Of a stretch of 64,000 nt of DNA, positions 24,444 through 31,877 are shown piece after piece. Both the position numbers and the translations under genes were made by a program. Position 1 is the stretch's first letter; the number at the start of each line of letters is the position of its first letter. The notes under the pieces were generated by a model. It had not been told where the DNA came from. It was given only the letters and a program-made list of their open reading frames with translations, and made no database searches. Source of the DNA: an uncultured Dehalococcoidia bacterium. GTDB taxonomy: Bacteria > Chloroflexota > Dehalococcoidia > Lucifugimonadales > CAJWER01. Where the stretch lies: assembly GCA_958296115.1 (NCBI GenBank), contig OY282442.1, forward strand, positions 2,338,943 through 2,402,942. The letters run 5' to 3'.

Positions 24444-25700
24444 ATGCCGAACGCGGAAATCGTATCCATAGGCTCCGAGCTCTTGCTCGGACAGATCATA
24501 GACACCAACTCGGCGTGGATGGCGCAGCGTCTCACGAACGTCGGCGTCAACCTCTTCTACAAGACCGTCGTAGGCGATAACCCGGACCGCATGAAAGAAG
24601 TCGTGTCCCGCGCCCTCGACAGGTCCGACATCGTCATAACCGGCGGCGGACTGGGCCCAACTCAGGACGATCTGACACGCGAGGTAATCGCCGCGGCAAC
24701 AGGGCGAAAACTCGTTCTGCATCAGCGGCTCCTCGACCAGATAGAGCGCCGTTTCCGACGACGCGGATTCATAATGACCCCCAACAACGAGCGCCAGGCT
24801 TACGTCCCAGAGGGCGCAATTCCCGTCGAAAACCCGAACGGCACCGCGCCGTCATTCATCGTAGATTACGACCCCAGGGGCATCGTGATTGCCCTTCCAG
24901 GCGTCCCATTCGAGCTCAAATGGCTCTTCGACAACGAGGTCATCCCGTACCTGCGCCGCAAGTTCGACCTCGACGAAATCATCACCTACCGCATCCTCAA
25001 GGTCGCCGACATGGGCGAAAGCTCCGTGGACGACCGCATAGGACACCTGATATCCGGGTCCAGCAACCCCACCGTCGGCGTCCTCGCGCACCCAGGCCAG
25101 GTGGACGTCAGGATAGCGGCCAAGGCCCGCAGCGCCGACGAGGCCGCGAGGCTGATAGCCCCCGTCGAGGACCAGGTGCGCCAGCTGCTGGGCCGGCGCG
25201 TCTTCGCCGTCGACGAGCAGACCATGGAGGACGCCGTTGGCGACGCCCTCACAGAGAGCGGCCGCACCATCGCGGTGTACGAAGACCTCACCAGCGGACT
25301 CGTAGCCGAGCGCCTGCTCGAAGCCGCCCCCGACCACTTACTCGAAGGCATGATCGGCAATAGCCCGGCCGCCGTCGAACGCCTGCTCGCGCACTCCCGC
25401 AGGTCCCAAGGCGCCCTCGAACTCCCGCAAGACCCCGACAGCCTCGCCGACGAGCTCGCCTGGGCCGTGCGAACTCGCGCCGGCGCGGACCTTGGACTTG
25501 CCGCGCATGGCGTATCCGACCCGGACGACTCCGCCCAGAACCTCGCCCGCGGCCGAACCGTCATATCCATTACCGACGGCAAGGGCTTCCACAAGCGCGC
25601 CTACAACACCGCAGGCCGCAGCCGCCCCGACCGCGCCCGCATGTCCTTAAACGCCGTCGAACTGGTGAGGACCGCGCTAACCCAGGGCATCCCAAGGTAA
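24444..25700 (+). CDS. cinA: CinA-family protein with degenerate C-terminal deamidase domain
   Basis: 418 residues. The N-terminal COG1058/MoCF-like domain is intact: IVSIGSELLLGQIIDTNSAW, VVGDNP, TGGGLGPTQDDLTREV, and ALPGVPFELKWLF. A linker domain follows. The C-terminal PncC-type NMN deamidase domain is recognisable in position, but the catalytic AESCTGG reads VYEDLTSG and the GAVSE and TGIAGP motifs are lost. The ADP-ribose pyrophosphatase-like half may work while NMN deamidation probably does not. Two bases separate the start from the MetE-like stop-adjacent sequence. Confidence 0.9.
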   Translation: MPNAEIVSIGSELLLGQIIDTNSAWMAQRLTNVGVNLFYKTVVGDNPDRMKEVVSRALDRSDIVITGGGLGPTQDDLTREVIAAATGRKLVLHQRLLDQIERRFRRRGFIMTPNNERQAYVPEGAIPVENPNGTAPSFIVDYDPRGIVIALPGVPFELKWLFDNEVIPYLRRKFDLDEIITYRILKVADMGESSVDDRIGHLISGSSNPTVGVLAHPGQVDVRIAAKARSADEAARLIAPVEDQVRQLLGRRVFAVDEQTMEDAVGDALTESGRTIAVYEDLTSGLVAERLLEAAPDHLLEGMIGNSPAAVERLLAHSRRSQGALELPQDPDSLADELAWAVRTRAGADLGLAAHGVSDPDDSAQNLARGRTVISITDGKGFHKRAYNTAGRSRPDRARMSLNAVELVRTALTQGIPR

Positions 25701-25767
25701 CCCACCCACGTCTGCTATAGTGGCGCCCAACGAGGGGGCGCGGCGCCTAGGGAGGGGCGATGTGAGG

Positions 25768-27939
25768 ATGGAGATGCATCCGTTGATGCGGTGGTCGCTG
25801 GTCGCGCTGCTGGCGGCTGTGGGGGTGGGTCTTGCGTGGCTGTCGTATCGGGCTGTGGCGCCCACGCCGACGGCAGCGCCCACGCCGACGGCAGCGCCCA
25901 CGCCGACGGCAGCGCCCACGCCGACGGCAGCGCCCACGCCGACAGCGACGCCCACGCCTACGCCGACGGCAGCGCCCACGCCGACAGCTACACCCACGCC
26001 GACGGCGACGCCCACGCCGACGGCTACACCCACACCGACGGCTACACCCATGCCGACGGCTACGCCCACGCCTGCGCCTGCACAGGCTGCCTCTGCGCCG
26101 TATGATGACTGCTGGGGCGGTACGCTGTCTGGGGACCCGGTGCATTGTTACGTCCTGAGGCAGGCTCAGCTACAGGGGGTGTTGCACGTCGAGGGGGTGT
26201 ACGAGTCGCCTGCCGCGAATGAGCTTTACGTTTATTTTCGGCGGAGCGAGCCTGTGAGTGAGGCTGTCACAGACTTCTTGAAGGCTCGCGCGCTCTGGTA
26301 CCTGCGTGGGCGTCCGGATCTGGCGCGTCAGGACAAGGGGTACGTCGATATGTGGTGTGTGCCGCAGGAGCGTGCGAGAGTGAGAGTTGTGATCTCATTG
26401 GCAACGCCGACGCCGCTGCCTACGCGAGTCGATCCTCGGACGGCCAGTGGCTACTTGGATTGTGTGATTGATAGGACGTTCTCGAGTGGCGTGATGATTC
26501 CGTGGAGGCTTGGCTACAAGTTGGTCAGGTTGGGAGTGGGAGGCGCAGCTGGTCGTCGTATGGAGCCTGGTTGGGCGTCTTGGAGGCAGCTGTGGCCTGC
26601 TGTAGCGGCGGGGGGCGCGTCTGGGTCATCGGGCGCGTCTGGTGGCGGGTACGACGTGTCGGACGTGGATGTGACGAACTTCCCGGAGTTGGACTGCGAC
26701 AAGGAGTACGATAACGCGCCACTTGCAATTTGGCAGTCCTGCCATGCGTGGCAAGACTACTATAGCCGTGGTATTGCTGGGGTGCGCAATCCTGTGGGCA
26801 CGAGTACGTCGTATGTTCATACGAAACTCCCTATACCTGATGACGAAGCTGACTTGGAGGCGTTGAAGGAGAGGCTGGCTCCAGGCTACAAGTATCATGG
26901 GGTCAACATAGTCCTGATTTCGGTGAAGTACGATTTTGGTGAGTTGTGGAGATGGTCGGTGATATTGGATCGGTTCGCTGTGTCTGCGGGGAACGTAGTG
27001 GGCATCACGAGAGCAGAGGTGTATGAGAATACGACCAGGCCCGGTAGGTATGAGATATTTCCGTTGGACGATCTTGGTCCTGGCGCCAGTCCGTCGGAGA
27101 TGCGCGAGACCATCTGGGTGTGGGGCCTGTATCCGGGGAGGATAGCGGACGCTCTGCCTGCGCTGCTGCCGCAGTTGGGGATACCTGTGGACGCAGTTGG
27201 AGTGGTGGCGCGCGAATATGACACACGTAGGTCAGGGATTGCCGTTCCGGAGGATCCTGGAAGCGCGGCTGTCCCTGTGGATGGAGGGGCGAGTGGCACT
27301 TCTGGAGCGTCGGGCAGATTCGACGTGTCGGACGTGGACGTGACGAATCTCCCTGAGCTGGCCTGCGACGAGGAGTACGATAACGCGCCACTTGCAATTT
27401 GGCAGTCCTGCCATGCTTGGCAGCGCTATCCGGATTTGGGGATTGCTGGTGTTCATTGGGAGGAAGACGAAAACAGGCGGCGCTCGGTGTATGTGCAACT
27501 GAAATCTTCCATACCTGACGATGAGACGGAGTTGCACAAGTTGAAGGAGAGGCTGTCTCCGAATTATGTGGGCCGCGGCAGGGCGATACACTTGGTGCCT
27601 ATGAAGTACGATTTTGGGGAGTTGTGGAGATGGTCGGTGGTATTGGATCGGTTCGCGGTGTCAGCGGGGAACGTAGTGGGCATCACGAGAGCAGAGGTGG
27701 ATGAGAATACGACCAGGCCCGGTAGGTATGAGATATTTCCGTTGGACGACCTTGGGCCTGGCGAGAGTCCGTCGGAGATGCGCGAGACCATCTGGGTGTG
27801 GGGGCTGTATCCGGATAGGATAGCGGACGCTCTGCCTGCGCTGCTGCCGCAGTTGGGGATACCTGTGGACGCGGTTGGAGTGGTGGCGCGCGAATATGAT
27901 ACACGTAGGGCAGGGATTGCCGTTCCGGAGGGTTCATGA
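25768..27939 (+). CDS. Membrane-anchored modular surface protein with PT-rich linker
   Basis: 723 residues from the ATG at 25768 (GTG at 25762 is an alternative; GGAGGGG precedes both). Residues 8-28 are one membrane helix. About 80 residues of PTPTA repeats follow, encoded by an 18-base tandem repeat. Then come a unique domain starting YDDCWGGTLSGDPVHCY and two tandem modules of about 210 residues starting near 294 and 517. Each module opens with YDVSDVDVTN and contains EYDNAPLAIWQSCHAWQ. I recognise no family. It is probably extracellular. DNA of the modules is nearly identical in places, so duplication is recent. Confidence 0.75.
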   Translation: MEMHPLMRWSLVALLAAVGVGLAWLSYRAVAPTPTAAPTPTAAPTPTAAPTPTAAPTPTATPTPTPTAAPTPTATPTPTATPTPTATPTPTATPMPTATPTPAPAQAASAPYDDCWGGTLSGDPVHCYVLRQAQLQGVLHVEGVYESPAANELYVYFRRSEPVSEAVTDFLKARALWYLRGRPDLARQDKGYVDMWCVPQERARVRVVISLATPTPLPTRVDPRTASGYLDCVIDRTFSSGVMIPWRLGYKLVRLGVGGAAGRRMEPGWASWRQLWPAVAAGGASGSSGASGGGYDVSDVDVTNFPELDCDKEYDNAPLAIWQSCHAWQDYYSRGIAGVRNPVGTSTSYVHTKLPIPDDEADLEALKERLAPGYKYHGVNIVLISVKYDFGELWRWSVILDRFAVSAGNVVGITRAEVYENTTRPGRYEIFPLDDLGPGASPSEMRETIWVWGLYPGRIADALPALLPQLGIPVDAVGVVAREYDTRRSGIAVPEDPGSAAVPVDGGASGTSGASGRFDVSDVDVTNLPELACDEEYDNAPLAIWQSCHAWQRYPDLGIAGVHWEEDENRRRSVYVQLKSSIPDDETELHKLKERLSPNYVGRGRAIHLVPMKYDFGELWRWSVVLDRFAVSAGNVVGITRAEVDENTTRPGRYEIFPLDDLGPGESPSEMRETIWVWGLYPDRIADALPALLPQLGIPVDAVGVVAREYDTRRAGIAVPEGS
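25859..26078 (+). repeat. 18-base in-frame tandem repeat encoding PTPTA linker
   Basis: Units of CCCACGCCGACGGCAGCG and close variants run head to tail about a dozen times. The unit length is a multiple of three, so gain or loss of units would change linker length without a frameshift. A shorter version occurs in the paralogue at about 28200-28265. Confidence 0.9.
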
Positions 27940-28087
27940 AGCGCGGCTGTCCCTGTGGTAGATTCGGGCGTAGGAACTGTCATGTCCATCGTGTTCCTGG
28001 CCGCGTCGGTGTTGCGTTGTGGGGGTGTGGGGCGTATAGTGGCGCTCAATGAGGGGGGCGCAGCGTCTGGGGAGGGGCGACGTGAGG

Positions 28088-29401
28088 ATGGAGACGCATA
28101 GGGTGATGCGGTGGTCGCTGGTGGGGCTGCTGGCGGCTTTGGGGGTGGGTCTTGCGTGGCTGTCGTATCGCGCCACGTCACCGGGGGCACAAGCTGCCGC
28201 GCCCACGCCGACGGCTGCACCCACGCCGACAGCCACACCTACGCCGACAGCTGCGCCCACGCCTACACCGGCTGCCTCTGCGCCGTATGATGACTGTTGG
28301 GGCGGGACGCTGTCTGGGGAGCCGCTGGCTTGCTACGCGCTTGGGGAGGCTCAGCGGCGTGGGTTGCTGCGCGTGGAGGGGGTGTACGAGTCGACGGCTG
28401 CGCGGGAGTTGTACGTGTACCTTCGGCAGAGCGAGCCTGTGAGCGATAGGGTGGATGGGTTCTTGGAGGCGAAGGCATACGAGTATCTGCGTAGGCATCC
28501 TGAGCTCGTGTGGGATGAAGGGGAGTATGTGGATGGCTGGTGCAACCATAAGTCGTCGGAGGGTGGCGCCGACCATCGGCGTTGCATATCGGAGGAGACG
28601 TTTCCTGGTTATAGAGGAGGTCCGACGTGGCACTACGTTATCCGCCCGTGGACGAGCCGCTATGGGTACGTGAAGGTGGGATTGGGCGGGGCCGCTGGTC
28701 GTCGTATGGAGCCTGGTTGGGCGTCGTGGAGTCAGCTGTGGCCTGCTGAGGCGGCGGTTGGAGGGGCGAGTGGGGCGTCTGGTGGCGGGTACGACGTGTC
28801 GGACGTGGACGTGACGAACTTCCCGGAGTTGGACTGCGACAAGGAGTACGATAACGCGCCACTTGCAATTTGGCAGTCCTGCCATGCGTGGCAGTACTAC
28901 TATAGCCTTGGGCTTGCTGGGGTGCGCAATCCTGTGGGCACGAGTACGTCGTATGTTCATATGAAGCTCCCCATACCTGATGACGAAGCTGGCTTGGAGG
29001 CGTTGAAGGAGAGGCTGGCTCCAGGCTACAAGTATCATGGGGTCAACATAGTCCTGATTTCGGTGAAGTACGATTTTGGGGAGTTGTGGAGGTGGTCGGT
29101 GGTGTTGGATCGGTTCGCGGTGTCTGCAGGGAACGCGGTGGGCGTCACGGGAGCAGTGGTGATTGACAATAGGATTAGGGTGGCCGGGAGGGGGGAGTTG
29201 TTATATCGGCATGATTGGCTGCAGCCGAGCGACGAGCCATCGAGGCAACGAGAGACCATAGAGATATGGGTCTTGGACCTGCAGCGGGCGGTGGACGCTC
29301 TGCCATTGCTGTTGCCGCAGTTGGGTATTCCAGATGATGCGGTTGGGATCGTGTGGCATGATGACCGGACACCCTATCGCCGCTTACAGCTTCTGCGATA
29401 G
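28088..29401 (+). CDS. Membrane-anchored modular surface protein, one-module paralogue
   Basis: 437 residues, with the same layout as the preceding gene: METHRVMRWSLVGLLAAL membrane anchor, a short PT linker, YDDCWGGTLSGEPLACY domain, then one module from about residue 235. Module DNA from 28787 to about 29140 is almost identical to 26638-27000, including silent sites, while the last 85 residues (from about GVTGAVVIDNRIRVAGRG) diverge sharply. The upstream leader, including a TATAGT-GGCGC stretch, is also shared. Function unknown. The mosaic pattern suggests gene conversion or unequal crossing over between the two copies. Confidence 0.75.
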   Translation: METHRVMRWSLVGLLAALGVGLAWLSYRATSPGAQAAAPTPTAAPTPTATPTPTAAPTPTPAASAPYDDCWGGTLSGEPLACYALGEAQRRGLLRVEGVYESTAARELYVYLRQSEPVSDRVDGFLEAKAYEYLRRHPELVWDEGEYVDGWCNHKSSEGGADHRRCISEETFPGYRGGPTWHYVIRPWTSRYGYVKVGLGGAAGRRMEPGWASWSQLWPAEAAVGGASGASGGGYDVSDVDVTNFPELDCDKEYDNAPLAIWQSCHAWQYYYSLGLAGVRNPVGTSTSYVHMKLPIPDDEAGLEALKERLAPGYKYHGVNIVLISVKYDFGELWRWSVVLDRFAVSAGNAVGVTGAVVIDNRIRVAGRGELLYRHDWLQPSDEPSRQRETIEIWVLDLQRAVDALPLLLPQLGIPDDAVGIVWHDDRTPYRRLQLLR

Positions 29402-29426
29402 TGGGCAGCAGGGCGGGGGTGGAGCC

Positions 29427-30632
29427 ATGAGAATTAGCGCGACAAAATTGCGAATACTCCTTGTCATAGGGCTTGTGGTGCCATGTGCAATGCTCATGAT
29501 GCTCATGATGGCATTGTTTTTCGGGTATGGGGTAAGTGATAGGGAGCTAGTGGTTGAACCGCAGCCAATCAGCCCCAGTATGCTTCCCTGGTCTCCGGAT
29601 GGCAGCCGCATAGCGTTTGGTTACGCGGGTCGCATATACCTTGTTGAATCCGATGGATCGCGTCTGCAATTGATCCACTCTGGCGATGATGAAATCTACA
29701 ATAGCGATGATGAAATCTACCATAAAGGTGGTGAAGTCTACAATTTTAGTTCTCCGAACATATCACCTGATGGAACCAGGCTCGCGTATGCCGCTCGCGA
29801 ACATTCCAAATGGTTCCCTCCTTGGGGCAAAGACTATGACTGGGAGATAGTGACGTCTGATATCGATGGAGCTGGTCAGCGTAGACTTACGAGGAGCGAA
29901 GGCGTGGACGACAGTCCTGTATGGTCTCCCAGCGGCTCTCACATTGCATTCTGGTCGAACGGCGTTCTCCATACGATGTTGGCGAACGGTTCCAACGCGC
30001 TCGCGCTTATCCCAAGCGACGTTGTGTCCTCGTATTCACGTCCGGTTTGGTCTCCGGTTTGGTCTCCAGATGGCCTAAGCCTAGCATTCACGGTCCTTGA
30101 GGAGGAGACCAAGATATTGTACACCGTTGGAGCCGATGGGTCCAACCTGACGAAACTTGGCGAGACAACGAGCCCACCGGCGTGGTCTCCAGATGGTCAG
30201 CGCATAGTGTTTGGCGCGGGGCAAACCCGGGTCGGAACTGATTACTTAGACAACCTGGATAGGCTATACACGATTGATCCGGATGGGTCCGATCTACGGG
30301 AGATATTCTCGTTTCCCGAAGAGAGTATTGGCTGGGCGATCTCCGTTGCATGGTCTCCGGATGGGTCCGAGATACTCTTCGGGAATTACGTCGTGGGCGT
30401 AGACACTTTGAGGCTCACAGAGCTGCCTACTCGTGCATATGGGACCTTCTCATTGTCACCGGATGGTTCCAGGGTTGCATGGCTCCACAACTTCATTGTT
30501 CCCAGTCTTATCACCGGAACCGAGGTTATCGAGTTGCTTGAGACGATGAATCTGGACGGAACTGACAGGCGCCTCTTGGTAAAGTACAATCGCGGGGACT
30601 TTGTGGCTGCGCATGGCAGGTTCTCGGAGTGA
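29427..30632 (+). CDS. Membrane-anchored TolB-like beta-propeller protein
   Basis: 401 residues from the ATG at 29427 (GGTGGAG upstream). One membrane helix, about residues 8-31, is followed by an extracytoplasmic WD40/TolB-type propeller: repeated WSPDGSRIAF, ISPDGTRLAY, WSPSGSHIAF, WSPDGLSLAF, WSPDGQRIVF and LSPDGSRVAW blades with intervening YTIDPDGSDL-type strands. Such propellers bind proteins or peptides. It is the third gene of the surface-protein island. The extra DDEIYNSDDEIYHKGGEVY stretch near residue 90 is a short internal repeat. Confidence 0.85.
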   Translation: MRISATKLRILLVIGLVVPCAMLMMLMMALFFGYGVSDRELVVEPQPISPSMLPWSPDGSRIAFGYAGRIYLVESDGSRLQLIHSGDDEIYNSDDEIYHKGGEVYNFSSPNISPDGTRLAYAAREHSKWFPPWGKDYDWEIVTSDIDGAGQRRLTRSEGVDDSPVWSPSGSHIAFWSNGVLHTMLANGSNALALIPSDVVSSYSRPVWSPVWSPDGLSLAFTVLEEETKILYTVGADGSNLTKLGETTSPPAWSPDGQRIVFGAGQTRVGTDYLDNLDRLYTIDPDGSDLREIFSFPEESIGWAISVAWSPDGSEILFGNYVVGVDTLRLTELPTRAYGTFSLSPDGSRVAWLHNFIVPSLITGTEVIELLETMNLDGTDRRLLVKYNRGDFVAAHGRFSE

Positions 30633-30654
30633 GACTATGACTTCTGGAGGAGCC

Positions 30655-30771
30655 ATGATAGTGGCGGTCCTGAGGACAATCCTCAAGATTCTTGAGTATA
30701 TACTAGCCTTTTTGGGGGTAGTTTTTGTGGGCTTGGTGATCTTCTTAGCGATATTTTACGTGATGGGCTAG
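30655..30771 (+). CDS. 38-residue single-helix membrane peptide
   Basis: ATG at 30655 has a full GGAGG ribosome site 5 bases upstream and the frame runs to TAG at 30769. The product starts MIVAVLRTILKILEYILAF and is a single hydrophobic helix with two basic and one acidic residue near the N-terminus, ending FYVMG. An in-frame ATG at 30637 lies too far up for that ribosome site. It sits between the propeller and LRR genes, 22 bases and 11 bases away. Its helix resembles the N-terminal anchors of its neighbours. Function unknown. Confidence 0.6.
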   Translation: MIVAVLRTILKILEYILAFLGVVFVGLVIFLAIFYVMG

Positions 30772-30782
30772 GAGGTGAACCT

Positions 30783-31583
30783 TTGAGAATAACTTTCAAG
30801 GTATTGGTGAGGGTGTTCGCATTCTTAGGGGTGATCTTTATCGTCCTGACGCTTCTCTTCGTTGCCCTAATATTGGCCATTTCTAATCAACTTGGCGATG
30901 ACTATCCTCCTGATGGACCGACGCCGAGGCCTGTAAGGATAGACACGAGTTCGTTGAGTGTGGAGCATTGCTCCAAGGGCGTCGTGATCATGCACCCTGA
31001 GACCCTTCCCAGCCTGGTGCGGGATTGCGAGGCCCTGGTGGACATCAAGACGTTCCTCCGGGCCGATCCTCCATTGGCATGGAGCCCCGCTGCTCGAATT
31101 GAGAGTTGGGAGGGGATAGAGGTTGGCCGGCTGGGGGATTCAGAATCCTGGGTGGTCAAAGGCCTTCGACTCCCAGGGCGCGGTTTGTTTAGTAGCATCC
31201 CACCAGGGATTAGTCGCCTTGCTGGCCTTCTCGAATTGGACCTGAGCGACAACCAGCTGGATGGGGACATCCCGCCGGAGCTGGGCAAGCTCAAGTCCCT
31301 GGAGTTCCTGAATCTCAGTGAGAATAGGCTGACTGGTGAGATACCGTCGGAGCTGGGGAGTCTCTCCAATCTGTCGCTGTTGGAACTGAGCGGCAACGAA
31401 CTTACCGGGACCATTCCAGAGGGGCTGCTGCCTTCGGATGAAAGGCCATTCCGCCTCTATGTGGAGGATACCCAATTGGAAGGTTGCATTCCACCGGAAT
31501 CGGAGTCTTATGTGACGAGCGGCCCCAGCGTGGATGACGGCAGTAGCGGCGCCTCATACGAGTTGGAGGTATGCGAGGAGTAA
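30783..31583 (+). CDS. Membrane-anchored plant-type leucine-rich-repeat protein
   Basis: 266 residues from a TTG with AGGAGGTGA just upstream. Residues 5-35 are a membrane anchor, then a spacer, then about four LRR units of the plant-specific type (LELDLSDNQLDGDIPPELG, LEFLNLSENRLTGEIPSELG, LSLLELSGNELTGTIP). A C-terminal Cys pair (LEGCIPPE ... LEVCEE) may cap the fold. These extracytoplasmic LRRs mediate binding and often travel by horizontal transfer. It lies in the same run of surface-protein genes, 11 bases after the small peptide. Confidence 0.85.
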   Translation: MRITFKVLVRVFAFLGVIFIVLTLLFVALILAISNQLGDDYPPDGPTPRPVRIDTSSLSVEHCSKGVVIMHPETLPSLVRDCEALVDIKTFLRADPPLAWSPAARIESWEGIEVGRLGDSESWVVKGLRLPGRGLFSSIPPGISRLAGLLELDLSDNQLDGDIPPELGKLKSLEFLNLSENRLTGEIPSELGSLSNLSLLELSGNELTGTIPEGLLPSDERPFRLYVEDTQLEGCIPPESESYVTSGPSVDDGSSGASYELEVCEE

Positions 31584-31587
31584 CGCC

Positions 31588-31851
31588 ATGAGACGTGGAA
31601 GAGACATACCGCCTTGGATTATCCCAGCGCTTCTCGCGCTCATGGTTGGGTATGGCTGCGGCCAGGATGCGCCGCCGGTTGCGCCCAATGAGGGGCGCAG
31701 GATGCCGGGGCAGCCGCGCCTGCTTCGCTGGCGCTGTATGATGACTGCTGGGGCGGGCGCTTCTTGCTGGGCGGCTGGCCTCTGCATCATCGGAGGTATA
31801 ATGTTAGAGTCAGAGTCCGTCGCGGAGGATGCGCCGGGGTATGAGAGTTAG
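31588..31851 (+). pseudogene. Decayed third copy of the modular surface-protein family
   Basis: An 87-codon frame from the ATG at 31588 (GAGG upstream) begins with a short hydrophobic stretch ending VGYGCGQD and then loses any recognisable pattern. In the +2 frame relative to it the DNA encodes AAAPASLALYDDCWGG, the start of the unique domain of the two paralogues, preceded by the paralogues' leader sequence GCGCCCAATGAGGGGCGCA. So a fragment of a third family member has fused or frameshifted here. Whether the 87-residue frame is translated is unclear. Confidence 0.5.
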
Positions 31852-31877
31852 CATTGCATGGGGTAGGGGGGTTTAGG

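Noticed and set aside
25747-26145. Arg-rich or VGVGVA ORFs opposite the PT linker
   Set aside because: They are antisense readings of the 18-base tandem repeat.
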